Below, piece after piece: positions 41,812-49,402 of a DNA stretch of 64,000 nt. This DNA is from CAWCBG01 sp963793845. Lineage in GTDB: Bacteria; Acidobacteriota; Terriglobia; Terriglobales; Acidobacteriaceae. Position 1 is the stretch's first letter. The number at the start of each line of letters is the position of its first letter. The stretch lies in contig CAWCBG010000014.1 of assembly GCA_963793845.1 (NCBI GenBank), positions 1,409,257-1,473,256 of the forward strand, read 5' to 3'. The position numbers and the translations under genes are program-made. The notes beneath the pieces were generated by a model. The model had not been told where the DNA came from. It ran no database searches and saw only the letters and a program-made list of their open reading frames with translations.

Positions 41812-42350
41812 TCACGCCGCGTTGCGATACTGGATGGCCTCGCGGACTTTCGTACGATCGCGTCAGTCCAATCTTGCCACCCGTGTTCCGCTCGACCGTG
41901 CTCATATGCGGCGAGGACGACTTCATCGTCGGTGAGTCCGCCTGTCTCCCACTGACAATCGGCATTGCCCACGTCAGCGCAGCGAAGAGTGCGGTCAGCT
42001 TCGCCATGGTTGGTATTCGGTAAGGCGGTCGCTCCCCTGGTGGATTCAACGGCCCGCTTGTTGCCGAGAGGCGCTTCCTCGCGTTCAGTCTGGGGCTGAT
42101 TTGCGGAAGTGGCGGCGGCGCTCATCCGACTTGACGCCTCAGTCTGCTGGTCCCCCAGATTGCCCTTCATCTGCCCGGCCCGGGTAGCTGCCGCGTCAGT
42201 CGGACTTAGGGTCTGGCGCTCGTCTATGGTCGTGCCCCAACCTTCGGTACCAGCGGTCGGCGCCGACGGGTTAATGCCGCCGCCGGTGGAAGTGGTATTG
42301 GGATTCGTGCCGCCAGAGTTCGGTGTCGTGGATTCAGATAGTTTGGCCAT
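41812..42350 (-). CDS. DUF1059-domain protein with long Ser/Thr/Asn-rich N-terminus (frameshifted near the end)
   Basis: Start ATG at 42350 with AGGAG 7 nt upstream. The first 120 residues are low complexity (ESTTPNSGGTNPNTTSTGGG). The DUF1059 domain then begins with RTLRCADVGNADCQWETGGL and continues EVVLAAYEHGRAEHGW. As read, the frame runs on to 41691 through the terminator and into the opposite gene. One frame over, VREAIQYRNAA followed by TGA at 41812 gives a typical DUF1059 end. A missing base in the short A-run near 41848 explains this. The function of DUF1059 is unknown. Confidence 0.6.
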
Positions 42351-42417
42351 AGAAAATCTCCTAAACACCATTTAGGATGGCCCGAATCCAGACCGGGTTG
42401 GACAGAAGTCCCTGCCC

Positions 42418-43845
42418 CTACCCACTCGTTTTCTTCAGCTTTACACGGCGTTCGCTGGCCCATTTCTCCTTCGTCACCTGGCGTCCACGGGCAATGGCGA
42501 GCGCGTCTGCGGGTACATCTGCCGTGATACAAGAGGCAGCGGCGACGTAAGCACCGCGGCCGATTTTCACTGGCGCGACCAGCGTGGAATCGCTGCCAAC
42601 AAACACGTTGTCCTCAATCACGGTCTTGTATTTACTGACGCCGTCATAGTTGCAGGTAATCGTCCCCGCGCCTACGTTCACCCCTTCTCCTATGATGGCA
42701 TCGCCCAGATAGGTCAGGTGATTCGCCTTCGATCCCTTACCGAGTTTTGTCTTCTTGGTCTCGACGAAATTCCCGACATGCGCACCCTCGCCGATGTCGC
42801 TTCCGGGTCGCAGGTGGCTGTAGGGCCCTAGCTCCGCGCCCTTGCGGACGACTGAATCCTCCAGCATGCAGCCCGGGCGCAGCAGCACACCGTCCTCGAT
42901 CGTGCAGTTCGTGATTACGGAGTAGGAGCGTATGCGGCAGTCGGAACCGATCTTCGTTGCACCGATAATCTGAACGAATGGTTCAATCACGGTGTCAGGG
43001 CCGATTTCGACGTCAGAGTCGATGTCGCATGTCTCCGGTCGAAAGATGGTGATGCCGTTCTCCATCAACTCGCGCGCCTTCCTGTCCCGCAGACGGGCAT
43101 CCAGTTGAGCCAGTTCCAGCCGAGTGTTCACGCCCAGCACTTCATTCGAGTCCTTGGCGGCAGTCGCCATGACCTTCTCGCCGGCTTTGCCCAACACTTG
43201 CGCCATGTCTGTCAGGTAATACTCGCCGTGGGCATTATCGGTTGTGAGTTGTCCGATATTGGCGAACAGCGGTCCGATGGCAAAGGCATAAATTCCTGAA
43301 TTGATTTCGCGAACTTCGGCTTCGTTACCACGCAGTGACTTCTGCTCTACAATTCGGTCGACCTCATCGGTAGGTTGACCGTTCGCCTGCTTGCGGAAAA
43401 CGCGCCCGTAGCCGGTCGGATCATCAGGAGACGCCGTCAGCAGGGTCATGGCCGAGCCCTTGGCAAGGTGGAAATCTCGTACCCCGGCAATCGTTCGCGG
43501 CGTGATCAGCGGGACGTCGCCGGAGAGCACAAGCACATGCTCAAAACCCTGCAAAGCGTCGTGCGCAATCATCAGCGCGTGACCTGTGCCACGCTGCTCC
43601 TGCTGCAGCACAAAGTTGATCCCTGACGCACCCAGGGCTTCGCGTACCCGCTCGGCCTCATGTCCGATGATGGCGAAGATGTTTTGCGGTGCCACGATCC
43701 GGCTGGCTGCGGCCACCACATAGGCCAGCAAGGGCTTACCCGCGATTTCGTGGAGGACCTTGGGATGCTTCGACTTCAAGCGCGTGCCTCTGCCGGCAGC
43801 GAGAATGACAACGGCGAATCCGGGTGTGGTGAGTTCTGTTGGCAT
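42418..43845 (-). CDS. glmU: Bifunctional GlmU (GlcNAc-1-P uridyltransferase / GlcN-1-P acetyltransferase)
   Basis: About 475 aa from the ATG at 43845; a TTG 60 nt upstream is less likely. N-terminal nucleotidyltransferase: VVILAAGRGTRLKSKHPKVL, QEQRGTGHALM, VLSGDVPLI. C-terminal left-handed beta-helix acetyltransferase with hexapeptide repeats, the active-site segment KGSKANHLTYLGD, and VGAGTITCNYDG. It makes UDP-N-acetylglucosamine for peptidoglycan and lipopolysaccharide. The next gene upstream, yvcK, encodes a protein known to bind this product. Confidence 0.95.
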   Translation of the reverse strand: MPTELTTPGFAVVILAAGRGTRLKSKHPKVLHEIAGKPLLAYVVAAASRIVAPQNIFAIIGHEAERVREALGASGINFVLQQEQRGTGHALMIAHDALQGFEHVLVLSGDVPLITPRTIAGVRDFHLAKGSAMTLLTASPDDPTGYGRVFRKQANGQPTDEVDRIVEQKSLRGNEAEVREINSGIYAFAIGPLFANIGQLTTDNAHGEYYLTDMAQVLGKAGEKVMATAAKDSNEVLGVNTRLELAQLDARLRDRKARELMENGITIFRPETCDIDSDVEIGPDTVIEPFVQIIGATKIGSDCRIRSYSVITNCTIEDGVLLRPGCMLEDSVVRKGAELGPYSHLRPGSDIGEGAHVGNFVETKKTKLGKGSKANHLTYLGDAIIGEGVNVGAGTITCNYDGVSKYKTVIEDNVFVGSDSTLVAPVKIGRGAYVAAASCITADVPADALAIARGRQVTKEKWASERRVKLKKTSG

Positions 43846-43914
43846 GGATTTGTCTGTCAGTTCAGGTTCAGTCCGTGACGTTGCAAGTGCAGGATCAGGA
43901 GCCAAGGCCGCGTA

Positions 43915-44982
43915 TCAGCGTTGGCTCCGCGTCGATCCGACTGGCGACTCACGCACATCCATCATAAGCCGTAACAGGTCCTGTGCGACGCGCCGAGTAT
44001 CATGACGCGCCACCAGGCCCTCCTTCGGATGCATTTCTTCGATGAGGTACTCGCCCGGGATTGATTTGACGCCCAGCGCCTCGATCCGCTCCGTATCTAC
44101 CACAATGGGGGACTGCAGTTTCTCCGCATATTTCCGCAACAAAGGCTGTGAGGCCTGCGTCTGGTTCACCAGCGCGTAGTCAAAGAATTCGTGTCGCGCG
44201 TGCTTGTAAAGCGCGCGGATATGATCGGACGCCGTCAGGCCAAGGCTCTCGTTAGCCTGGGTCATCAGGTTGCAGACGAACACCTTCACCGCGCGGGCGT
44301 TCATGATGGTCTTGGAGACATCCCGCACCAGCAGGTTCGGAACGAGACTGGTGAACAGCGATCCTGGCCCGATGGTGATCAAGTCGGCGTTTTCGAGGGC
44401 CTGCAAAGCCATAGGGAGGGCCCTGGCGTTGGCCGGCGCCATCCGCAGCTCTACGATGCGACGCTGGCTGGCGGTGATATTAGTTTCCCCGCGTACAACC
44501 GAGCCGTCGTCCATGATGGCATAGAGTTGCGCGTTACTCGTAGTCGCCGGGTAAATGTGCCCGCAGGTCGCCAGAATTGCGGACGACTGCTTCACGGCCT
44601 GGCTAAAGTCGCCCGTGATAGCGGTCATCGCCGAGAGAAAGAGATTGCCGAAGCTGTGTCCCTCCAGGCCTTCTCCTGCGTCGAAACGGTATTGGAAAAG
44701 ACGCGAAAGCATGGCCTCTTCTTCCGAGAGGGCCACGATACAGCTGCGGATATCGCCGGGTGGGGGGATGTTCAGTTCTTTGCGCAGCCTTCCGCTGGAC
44801 CCGCCGTCGTCGCTCACCGTGACGATAGCCGAGAGCTCCGTTACGCCGGGGAGGGCGCCATCTGCAGGGACTTCAGCAACGTGATGCTTGAGGCCGCGCA
44901 GCAAGGTCGACAGGCCTGTCCCTCCGCCCATAGCTACGACCTTCAGGGCGCGCAGTTCTGCCGAGCTGCCAAGACTCTGCAT
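43915..44982 (-). CDS. yvcK: YvcK-family UDP-GlcNAc-binding protein (gluconeogenesis factor)
   Basis: About 355 aa from the ATG at 44982; the longer frame adds 59 Arg-rich residues with no family match. Motifs: VVAMGGGTGLSTLLRGLK, VTVSDDGGSSGRLRKEL, PPGDIRSC, EGHSFGNLFLSAM, and DLITIGPGSLFTSLVPNLLV. These define the YvcK/CofD-like family. In Bacillus, YvcK binds UDP-GlcNAc and is needed for cell shape on gluconeogenic carbon. It lies 70 nt upstream of glmU on the same strand. Confidence 0.9.
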   Translation of the reverse strand: MQSLGSSAELRALKVVAMGGGTGLSTLLRGLKHHVAEVPADGALPGVTELSAIVTVSDDGGSSGRLRKELNIPPPGDIRSCIVALSEEEAMLSRLFQYRFDAGEGLEGHSFGNLFLSAMTAITGDFSQAVKQSSAILATCGHIYPATTSNAQLYAIMDDGSVVRGETNITASQRRIVELRMAPANARALPMALQALENADLITIGPGSLFTSLVPNLLVRDVSKTIMNARAVKVFVCNLMTQANESLGLTASDHIRALYKHARHEFFDYALVNQTQASQPLLRKYAEKLQSPIVVDTERIEALGVKSIPGEYLIEEMHPKEGLVARHDTRRVAQDLLRLMMDVRESPVGSTRSQR

Positions 44983-45007
44983 GTCTCTCTCTACGAATGA
45001 CGCCTGA

Positions 45008-45658
45008 TCAGAAATGCCACTTCTCCGACTCAGATACATTATCGGCGCTAGTGTCAGGATAGAGCAGTTCGGTGAAACGCGGGTCGTCCGCCAGATTCTT
45101 GAAGTCCGAGTCGTTGCGTGCCTGATATCGGTTCGCCGGATTGAGCCGGATAGCCTCATTCAAAGTGGAGATCGCCTCCAGAAAATGTCCCATGAGGCAG
45201 TTCAGGGTCGCCATCCCATACCAGATAAAGTCGAGGGTCGGATGATTGGTGGTCAGGCTTTCGAAGTTCTCGCGAGCCGTAACATAATCGCCCATATTCA
45301 TCAGCGAGATGGCGTAATCATATTGTTCTTCTGGCGTCTTGAAAGTTGTAGCCGGGCGGCTCAACTGATGGTTGCAGGTATTGAGATGAACGGAGGCCCT
45401 GTCGGAGAGCTCCGGACTAGCGCCGCCTACCACTTTCTCGAAATGGGCTTTGGCTTTGTCGTATTTGTGCGCCTGCAGAGCTTTCAAACCGGCTTCGTAG
45501 TTCTGAACCGCCTGTGCAAAACGGGGATCATCAGTGAGCTTCATCGGTTTTGCACCTCCCGGCCGATTCTCAAAAATGGACGCAGATAGGGATAAATCAC
45601 TTTTTGTCTTGGACTTGGCAGTCATCCCCTTAAGGTTCTCTGCACCCTTGGGCTTCAT
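45008..45658 (-). CDS. TPR-repeat protein
   Basis: 216 aa, no signal peptide. A Ser/Lys-rich N-terminus (TAKSKTKSDLSLSAS) leads into three TPR-like helix pairs: ALQAHKYDKAKAHFEKVVG, ISLMNMGDYVTARENFESL, and TLNCLMGHFLEAISTLNEAI. It is likely a cytosolic scaffold. ATG codons at 45625 and 45544 are alternative starts; the latter has GGGAGG about 10 nt upstream and keeps all repeats. It lies 25 nt upstream of yvcK, suggesting one transcript with yvcK and glmU. Confidence 0.65.
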   Translation of the reverse strand: MKPKGAENLKGMTAKSKTKSDLSLSASIFENRPGGAKPMKLTDDPRFAQAVQNYEAGLKALQAHKYDKAKAHFEKVVGGASPELSDRASVHLNTCNHQLSRPATTFKTPEEQYDYAISLMNMGDYVTARENFESLTTNHPTLDFIWYGMATLNCLMGHFLEAISTLNEAIRLNPANRYQARNDSDFKNLADDPRFTELLYPDTSADNVSESEKWHF

Positions 45659-45801
45659 CCGCTTGCTTCCTTTGGGTCATCCCGGTAGGCAGCCCTTTGG
45701 GGCCATGGAAAACCCATCTCACATAAGGATCATTTGTGCTGATTTATACCCGCAACCCGCTATCACGTCAACTCAGCGCTTAAACAGATTGCCCTAAGCT
45801 G

Positions 45802-46233
45802 TCACTCCATACTGGAAGCCGCTTCCAGGTCGATCGCCTTCCACTCCCCTTTGATGATGCCCTCGCGAATTTGCGCTGGAGTCTTCTTGAGCTTGGTCTG
45901 CTGATACGCGTAATAGGCTTCTTTCATGCAAATGCCGCAATGTGCGCCGTGATTGGTCTCAAAGCAGGTGTGCAGGCTGGTGTGGCCAATCCGTTCGCAA
46001 TAGCAGTAGCAGGGAAGTTGGTAGATGACATTAGGTATCTTCGCTGCCAGTTCATAGGCGTGGACCTGGTACGGATACTGGAAAGCTTCACCCCACAACT
46101 GGTCCTTGGGCAAAATCGGCAGAGCATCGCCCGCAGCCAAAGGATGATGGTTGTACGCCGGGACATGGTCTCCCTGGGCGACACAAACCACGGCGAGTAG
46201 CGCGATGAACCCGATAAGTGGAACTCGTTTCAT
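45802..46233 (-). CDS. Secreted PCYCxC-motif protein
   Basis: 143 aa from the ATG at 46233 (GAGG 7 nt upstream). A signal peptide (KRVPLIGFIALLAVVCVA) precedes QGDHVPAYN. The core YQLPCYCYCERIGHTSLHTC with a later GAHCGICMKEAYYAY is a dense cysteine/histidine cluster matching the PCYCGC-motif family. It is likely a metal- or heme-binding or disulfide-rich extracytoplasmic protein. The role is unknown. It is divergent from lepB. Confidence 0.7.
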   Translation of the reverse strand: MKRVPLIGFIALLAVVCVAQGDHVPAYNHHPLAAGDALPILPKDQLWGEAFQYPYQVHAYELAAKIPNVIYQLPCYCYCERIGHTSLHTCFETNHGAHCGICMKEAYYAYQQTKLKKTPAQIREGIIKGEWKAIDLEAASSME

Positions 46234-46346
46234 GGAAGGACCTCGCATCACATTCTAGCCGAGAAGTTCTTTCGATGGCAGTGGCGCAATTGCTGCGCTT
46301 TGGCGCTGACAGCACGAATCGAACGTCAGACTTTGCAGCCTCTCAC

Positions 46347-46352
46347 TATAAT
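46347..46352 (+). promoter_or_regulatory. Consensus -10 hexamer upstream of lepB
   Basis: TATAAT at 46347-46352, 37 nt before the lepB ATG. No -35 element of quality is seen at the right distance, so the promoter would need an activator or another sigma factor, or the match is chance. Confidence 0.3.
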
Positions 46353-46388
46353 CAAGACTTGCCCGTCTAACTGGTTAATAGGGGTTCC

Positions 46389-46970
46389 ATGCCTGAAGAC
46401 AATCCGTCCGGCGCTCCGACGCTGTCAACGCTCAAGCCCACCACCGATGAGCGCTCCCTGAAGCCTGTGTTTAGGGGCTGGATACGCGACATCGTGATCT
46501 CGCTGGCGGTATCCACGTTCTTCATCATTTTTCTGTACCAGCCCGTCAAAGTGGAAGGCACCAGTATGATGCCGACGCTCGCCGACCAGGAGCGCGTCTT
46601 CATTAACAAATTCGTCTATAAGCTGGAACCAGTCGAGCGCGGCGATGTCGTGGTCTTCCGCTATCCGCGCGATACGACCAAGAGCTACATCAAGCGAGTG
46701 ATCGCCATTGCCGGGGACCGGGTCAAAATTGTGGACGGTGTCGTCTTCGTGAATGGCCGCCGGATCGATGAGAGTTACGTGCCTGAAGAATATGAGGATG
46801 TGCGTTCCTATCAGGAGATGGTGGTTCCTCCACATGCCTACTTCGTGCTGGGCGATCACCGCAACCTCTCGAATGACAGCCGCGACTTCGGCCCGGTGGA
46901 TGTTAGCCTGATTTACGGGAAAGCCGTATTCGGTTACTGGCCTTTCGCCAAGCTGGGCAAATTGCAGTAA
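46389..46970 (+). CDS. lepB: Signal peptidase I LepB
   Basis: 193 aa. A single N-terminal transmembrane helix (IVISLAVSTFFIIFLY, about 35-50) is followed by the catalytic serine box VEGTSMMPTL (Ser59) and the general-base box SYIKRVIAIAGD (Lys102). The later GDHRNLSNDSRDFGPV motif is intact. It cleaves signal peptides of secreted proteins outside the membrane, and this window encodes several such proteins. It is short, as in many Gram-positive and Acidobacteria enzymes with one membrane anchor. Confidence 0.93.
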   Translation: MPEDNPSGAPTLSTLKPTTDERSLKPVFRGWIRDIVISLAVSTFFIIFLYQPVKVEGTSMMPTLADQERVFINKFVYKLEPVERGDVVVFRYPRDTTKSYIKRVIAIAGDRVKIVDGVVFVNGRRIDESYVPEEYEDVRSYQEMVVPPHAYFVLGDHRNLSNDSRDFGPVDVSLIYGKAVFGYWPFAKLGKLQ

Positions 46971-47036
46971 GCGCGTCGGTGCGGACGAGTTCAAGGCAGC
47001 GCTGGTGAATTGTTTGTCATAGCGAGGAGCTGGCTC

Positions 47037-47498
47037 ATGACTTCTGGAGGCATTGTGCGCTTCATTCTACGGCTTTCATTCTGTCTCATCCTCCTGGCGA
47101 CATTTGCCTTTGCAGCGGACGACGCCAGCCTGCTGATGAAACTTGATCGCGACTTCGCAACCGATTTTGCTGCGAAGGGCATCGACGGTTGGATCGCGTA
47201 CATGGCTCCCAACGCGGTTGAAATTTCGCCCGAACCGCTCGTGGGGACCGAACAGATGCGCACCGGTTTAGGAAGAGTTTTTAGCGCTCCCGGCTTCCAC
47301 CTGACTTGGGTTCCCACCAAGGCTGAATTGGTTGGCAAAGGTGGACTGGGTTACACCGTGGGAAGATACACCCAGACGTCGACCGGCTCCGACGGAAAGA
47401 CGCACATCGAGCGGGGCAGCTACCTCACGACTTGGCAGAAGCAGAAGGACGGTTCGTGGAAGGTGGTTAGTGACATCGGCAGCCCGGATCCGCAATAG
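47037..47498 (+). CDS. Secreted NTF2/SnoaL-like (DUF4440) protein
   Basis: 153 aa. The start at 47037 has GAGGAG 7 nt upstream; the signal peptide is IVRFILRLSFCLILLATFAF. The mature chain has the cone-shaped NTF2-like pattern: a long helix LLMKLDRDFATDFAAKGIDGW, then strands (MAPNAVEISP, GYTVGRYTQTSTG, GSYLTTWQKQKDGSWKVVSD). DUF4440 proteins include ketosteroid isomerase-like enzymes and non-enzymatic binding proteins; no substrate is suggested. It lies between lepB and carA. Confidence 0.75.
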   Translation: MTSGGIVRFILRLSFCLILLATFAFAADDASLLMKLDRDFATDFAAKGIDGWIAYMAPNAVEISPEPLVGTEQMRTGLGRVFSAPGFHLTWVPTKAELVGKGGLGYTVGRYTQTSTGSDGKTHIERGSYLTTWQKQKDGSWKVVSDIGSPDPQ

Positions 47499-47603
47499 CG
47501 AGATTGCAACGCAAACTGTGCAATCGCGATTTTCCTCAGATCCGCTCATCGAGCGGGCGGCAGATTCTGCTAAAATCAATAAAATCCACTCCCCGGAGAT
47601 GCA

Positions 47604-48737
47604 ATGCAGGCAATCCTTGCGCTGGAAGATGGCAGGATCTTCAGCGGCAAAGGCTACGGAGCGAAAGGCGAATGTTACGGGGAAGTTGTTTTTAATACCT
47701 CCATCACCGGCTACCAGGAAATCTTCACTGATCCTTCCTATGCCGGCCAGATCGTTGTCCTGACCAACCCCGAAATCGGCAACTACGGCACCAACTCCGA
47801 CGATAACGAGGCGACGCGTCCGTATATCGAAGGGCTGGTGGTGCGTGAGTTTTCGCGCGTCAGCTCAAATTGGCGCTCACAGGAGGTCGCGGAGGAATAC
47901 CTCGAGCGCTACAAGATTCCGGTCCTCTCGGAGATCGACACTCGGGCGCTGGTGCGGCATCTGCGGACTTACGGCGTCATGCGCGGCGTGATCTCGACAC
48001 TTGAAACCGACGCCGACAAGCTGATAGCCAAAGCGCGCTCCATTCCGAAGATGGATGGCACCGACCTGGCGAAAGAAGTCAGCACCCGTCATGTCTACGA
48101 GTGGGATGCCGGCGTTCGTTCGCACGAGCCGACCGAGGTTGTCGGGGTGAAAGATGCGCCGCCTAAGTATCACGTAGTGGCTTACGACTACGGCATCAAG
48201 CACAATATCCTGCGTCGCCTGGTAGGAGAGTGCTGCCGCGTGACGGTCGTTCCCGCCACGACCAGCGCCGAAGATGTTCTGGCGCTGAAGCCTGATGGCG
48301 TCTTCCTGTCGAACGGTCCCGGCGATCCTGAACCGGTGACGTATGCGCAGGAGAGTATTCGCCAGATGATGGGCCGGGTGCCCATCTTCGGCATCTGCCT
48401 TGGCCACCAGCTGATCGGCCTCGCGCTAGGCGGTAAGACCTTCAAGCTGCGCTTTGGACATCACGGCGGCAATCATCCGGTGAAACAGCTGGCGACCGGC
48501 AAGATCGAAATCACAGCGCATAATCATAACTTTGCCGTCGATCCTGACTCGCTAAACCAGAGCGAGGTCGACCTGACCCATATCGATTTGAACGACAACA
48601 CCCTGGAAGGCTTGCGTCATCGGTCGCTGCCTCTGTTCAGCGTGCAGTATCACCCCGAAGCCGCGCCCGGCCCACACGACTCGCTCTACCTCTTCAAGGA
48701 CTTTGTGAAGATGATGGAGGAGTGGAGGGGGCGATGA
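47604..48737 (+). CDS. carA: Carbamoyl-phosphate synthase small subunit CarA
   Basis: 377 aa, with GGAG five nt before the ATG. The N-terminal CarA domain (LALEDGRIFSGKGYGAKGE, TGYQEIFTDPSYAGQIV) is followed by a class I glutamine amidotransferase. Its nucleophile is in FGICLGHQLIGLA, with His-Glu in SVQYHPEAAPGPHDS. It supplies ammonia from glutamine to CarB for pyrimidine and arginine synthesis. carB follows 665 nt later, with a GIY-YIG gene and two repeat copies in between, an unusual interruption of a pair that is often adjacent. Confidence 0.95.
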   Translation: MQAILALEDGRIFSGKGYGAKGECYGEVVFNTSITGYQEIFTDPSYAGQIVVLTNPEIGNYGTNSDDNEATRPYIEGLVVREFSRVSSNWRSQEVAEEYLERYKIPVLSEIDTRALVRHLRTYGVMRGVISTLETDADKLIAKARSIPKMDGTDLAKEVSTRHVYEWDAGVRSHEPTEVVGVKDAPPKYHVVAYDYGIKHNILRRLVGECCRVTVVPATTSAEDVLALKPDGVFLSNGPGDPEPVTYAQESIRQMMGRVPIFGICLGHQLIGLALGGKTFKLRFGHHGGNHPVKQLATGKIEITAHNHNFAVDPDSLNQSEVDLTHIDLNDNTLEGLRHRSLPLFSVQYHPEAAPGPHDSLYLFKDFVKMMEEWRGR

Positions 48738-48816
48738 AGACAGATGCGATCGCTATCGTCGTCGTAATCGAATCGTCATCGGTAGCCTGTAGGTTGTCAT
48801 TAAGTAGTTTTTGAAT

Positions 48817-48846
48817 TGTCATCACGAGCGAAGCGAGGGATCTGCT
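48817..48846 (+). repeat. Dispersed REP-like element, upstream of the GIY-YIG gene
   Basis: TGTCATCACGAG-CGAAGC-GAGGGATCTGCT, the most compact copy in the window; GAGCGAAGCGAG is nearly palindromic. It ends 34 nt before the GIY-YIG ATG and faces the inverted copy at 49212-49250. Confidence 0.7.
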
Positions 48847-48880
48847 GTTTGCAAAACCTGCGGCATAGACAGAGGGCATC

Positions 48881-49294
48881 ATGAACCATGAATGGCACTT
48901 CTGGGTGTACATCATGGCCAGCAAGTCGCGATGCATTTACACCGGCATGACCAACGATATTGAGCGCCGGGTCAAAGAGCACAAGGCTGGCCTCATTGAA
49001 GGCTTTACGCAGAAGTACAGAATCGATCGGCTTGTGTACTTGGAGAAATTTCATTACGTGAATAACGCCATTCATCGGGAGAAACAGATCAAAGGGTTGG
49101 ATCGAGCGAAGCGCGTGGCACTCATTGAGAGTATGAACTCTACGTGGGAAGACCTGTCGGCGGAATGGGGAAAGCCGTGGGGGCCCATACATCTTCGAGC
49201 CGCGGAGGAACAGCAGATCCCTCGCGGGCTGAAGCTTACTCGGGATGACAATTCACTGAATGGAGAAGGAATTAGCTTCGAAAAGCATGGCTGA
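48881..49294 (+). CDS. Small GIY-YIG nuclease family protein bracketed by inverted repeats
   Basis: 137 aa. The N-terminal GIY-YIG nuclease domain has VYIMASKSRCIYTGMTNDIE (the family's two tyrosine motifs), then RRVKEHKAG, the catalytic-type Glu in LEKFHYVNNAIHREKQIKG, and a WxDLSAEW-like end. This is the stand-alone UvrC-N-type subfamily. The last 30 or so residues (EEQQIPRGLKLTRDDNS) are encoded by the downstream repeat copy, so the reading frame runs into repeat DNA. The gene sits between carA and carB. Its role is unknown; small GIY-YIG proteins are often repair- or mobile-element-related. Confidence 0.8.
   Translation: MNHEWHFWVYIMASKSRCIYTGMTNDIERRVKEHKAGLIEGFTQKYRIDRLVYLEKFHYVNNAIHREKQIKGLDRAKRVALIESMNSTWEDLSAEWGKPWGPIHLRAAEEQQIPRGLKLTRDDNSLNGEGISFEKHG
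49212..49250 (-). repeat. Dispersed REP-like element, inverted copy overlapping the GIY-YIG 3' end
   Basis: AGCAGATCCCTCGC at one end and CTCGGGATGACA at the other, with GCTGAAGC between. It is the inverted counterpart of 48817-48846. It lies within the coding frame of the GIY-YIG gene, supplying its C-terminal codons. Confidence 0.7.
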
Positions 49295-49402
49295 AGGCGC
49301 CCCCTTTAAACCTGGTTGCAGAACAAATGCCTGATCGCCAAGCACTGGAATGCCGCTGTTGAAGACTATCACCTGAACTGAAGAAGCTCCAGCAACTAAC
49401 CC

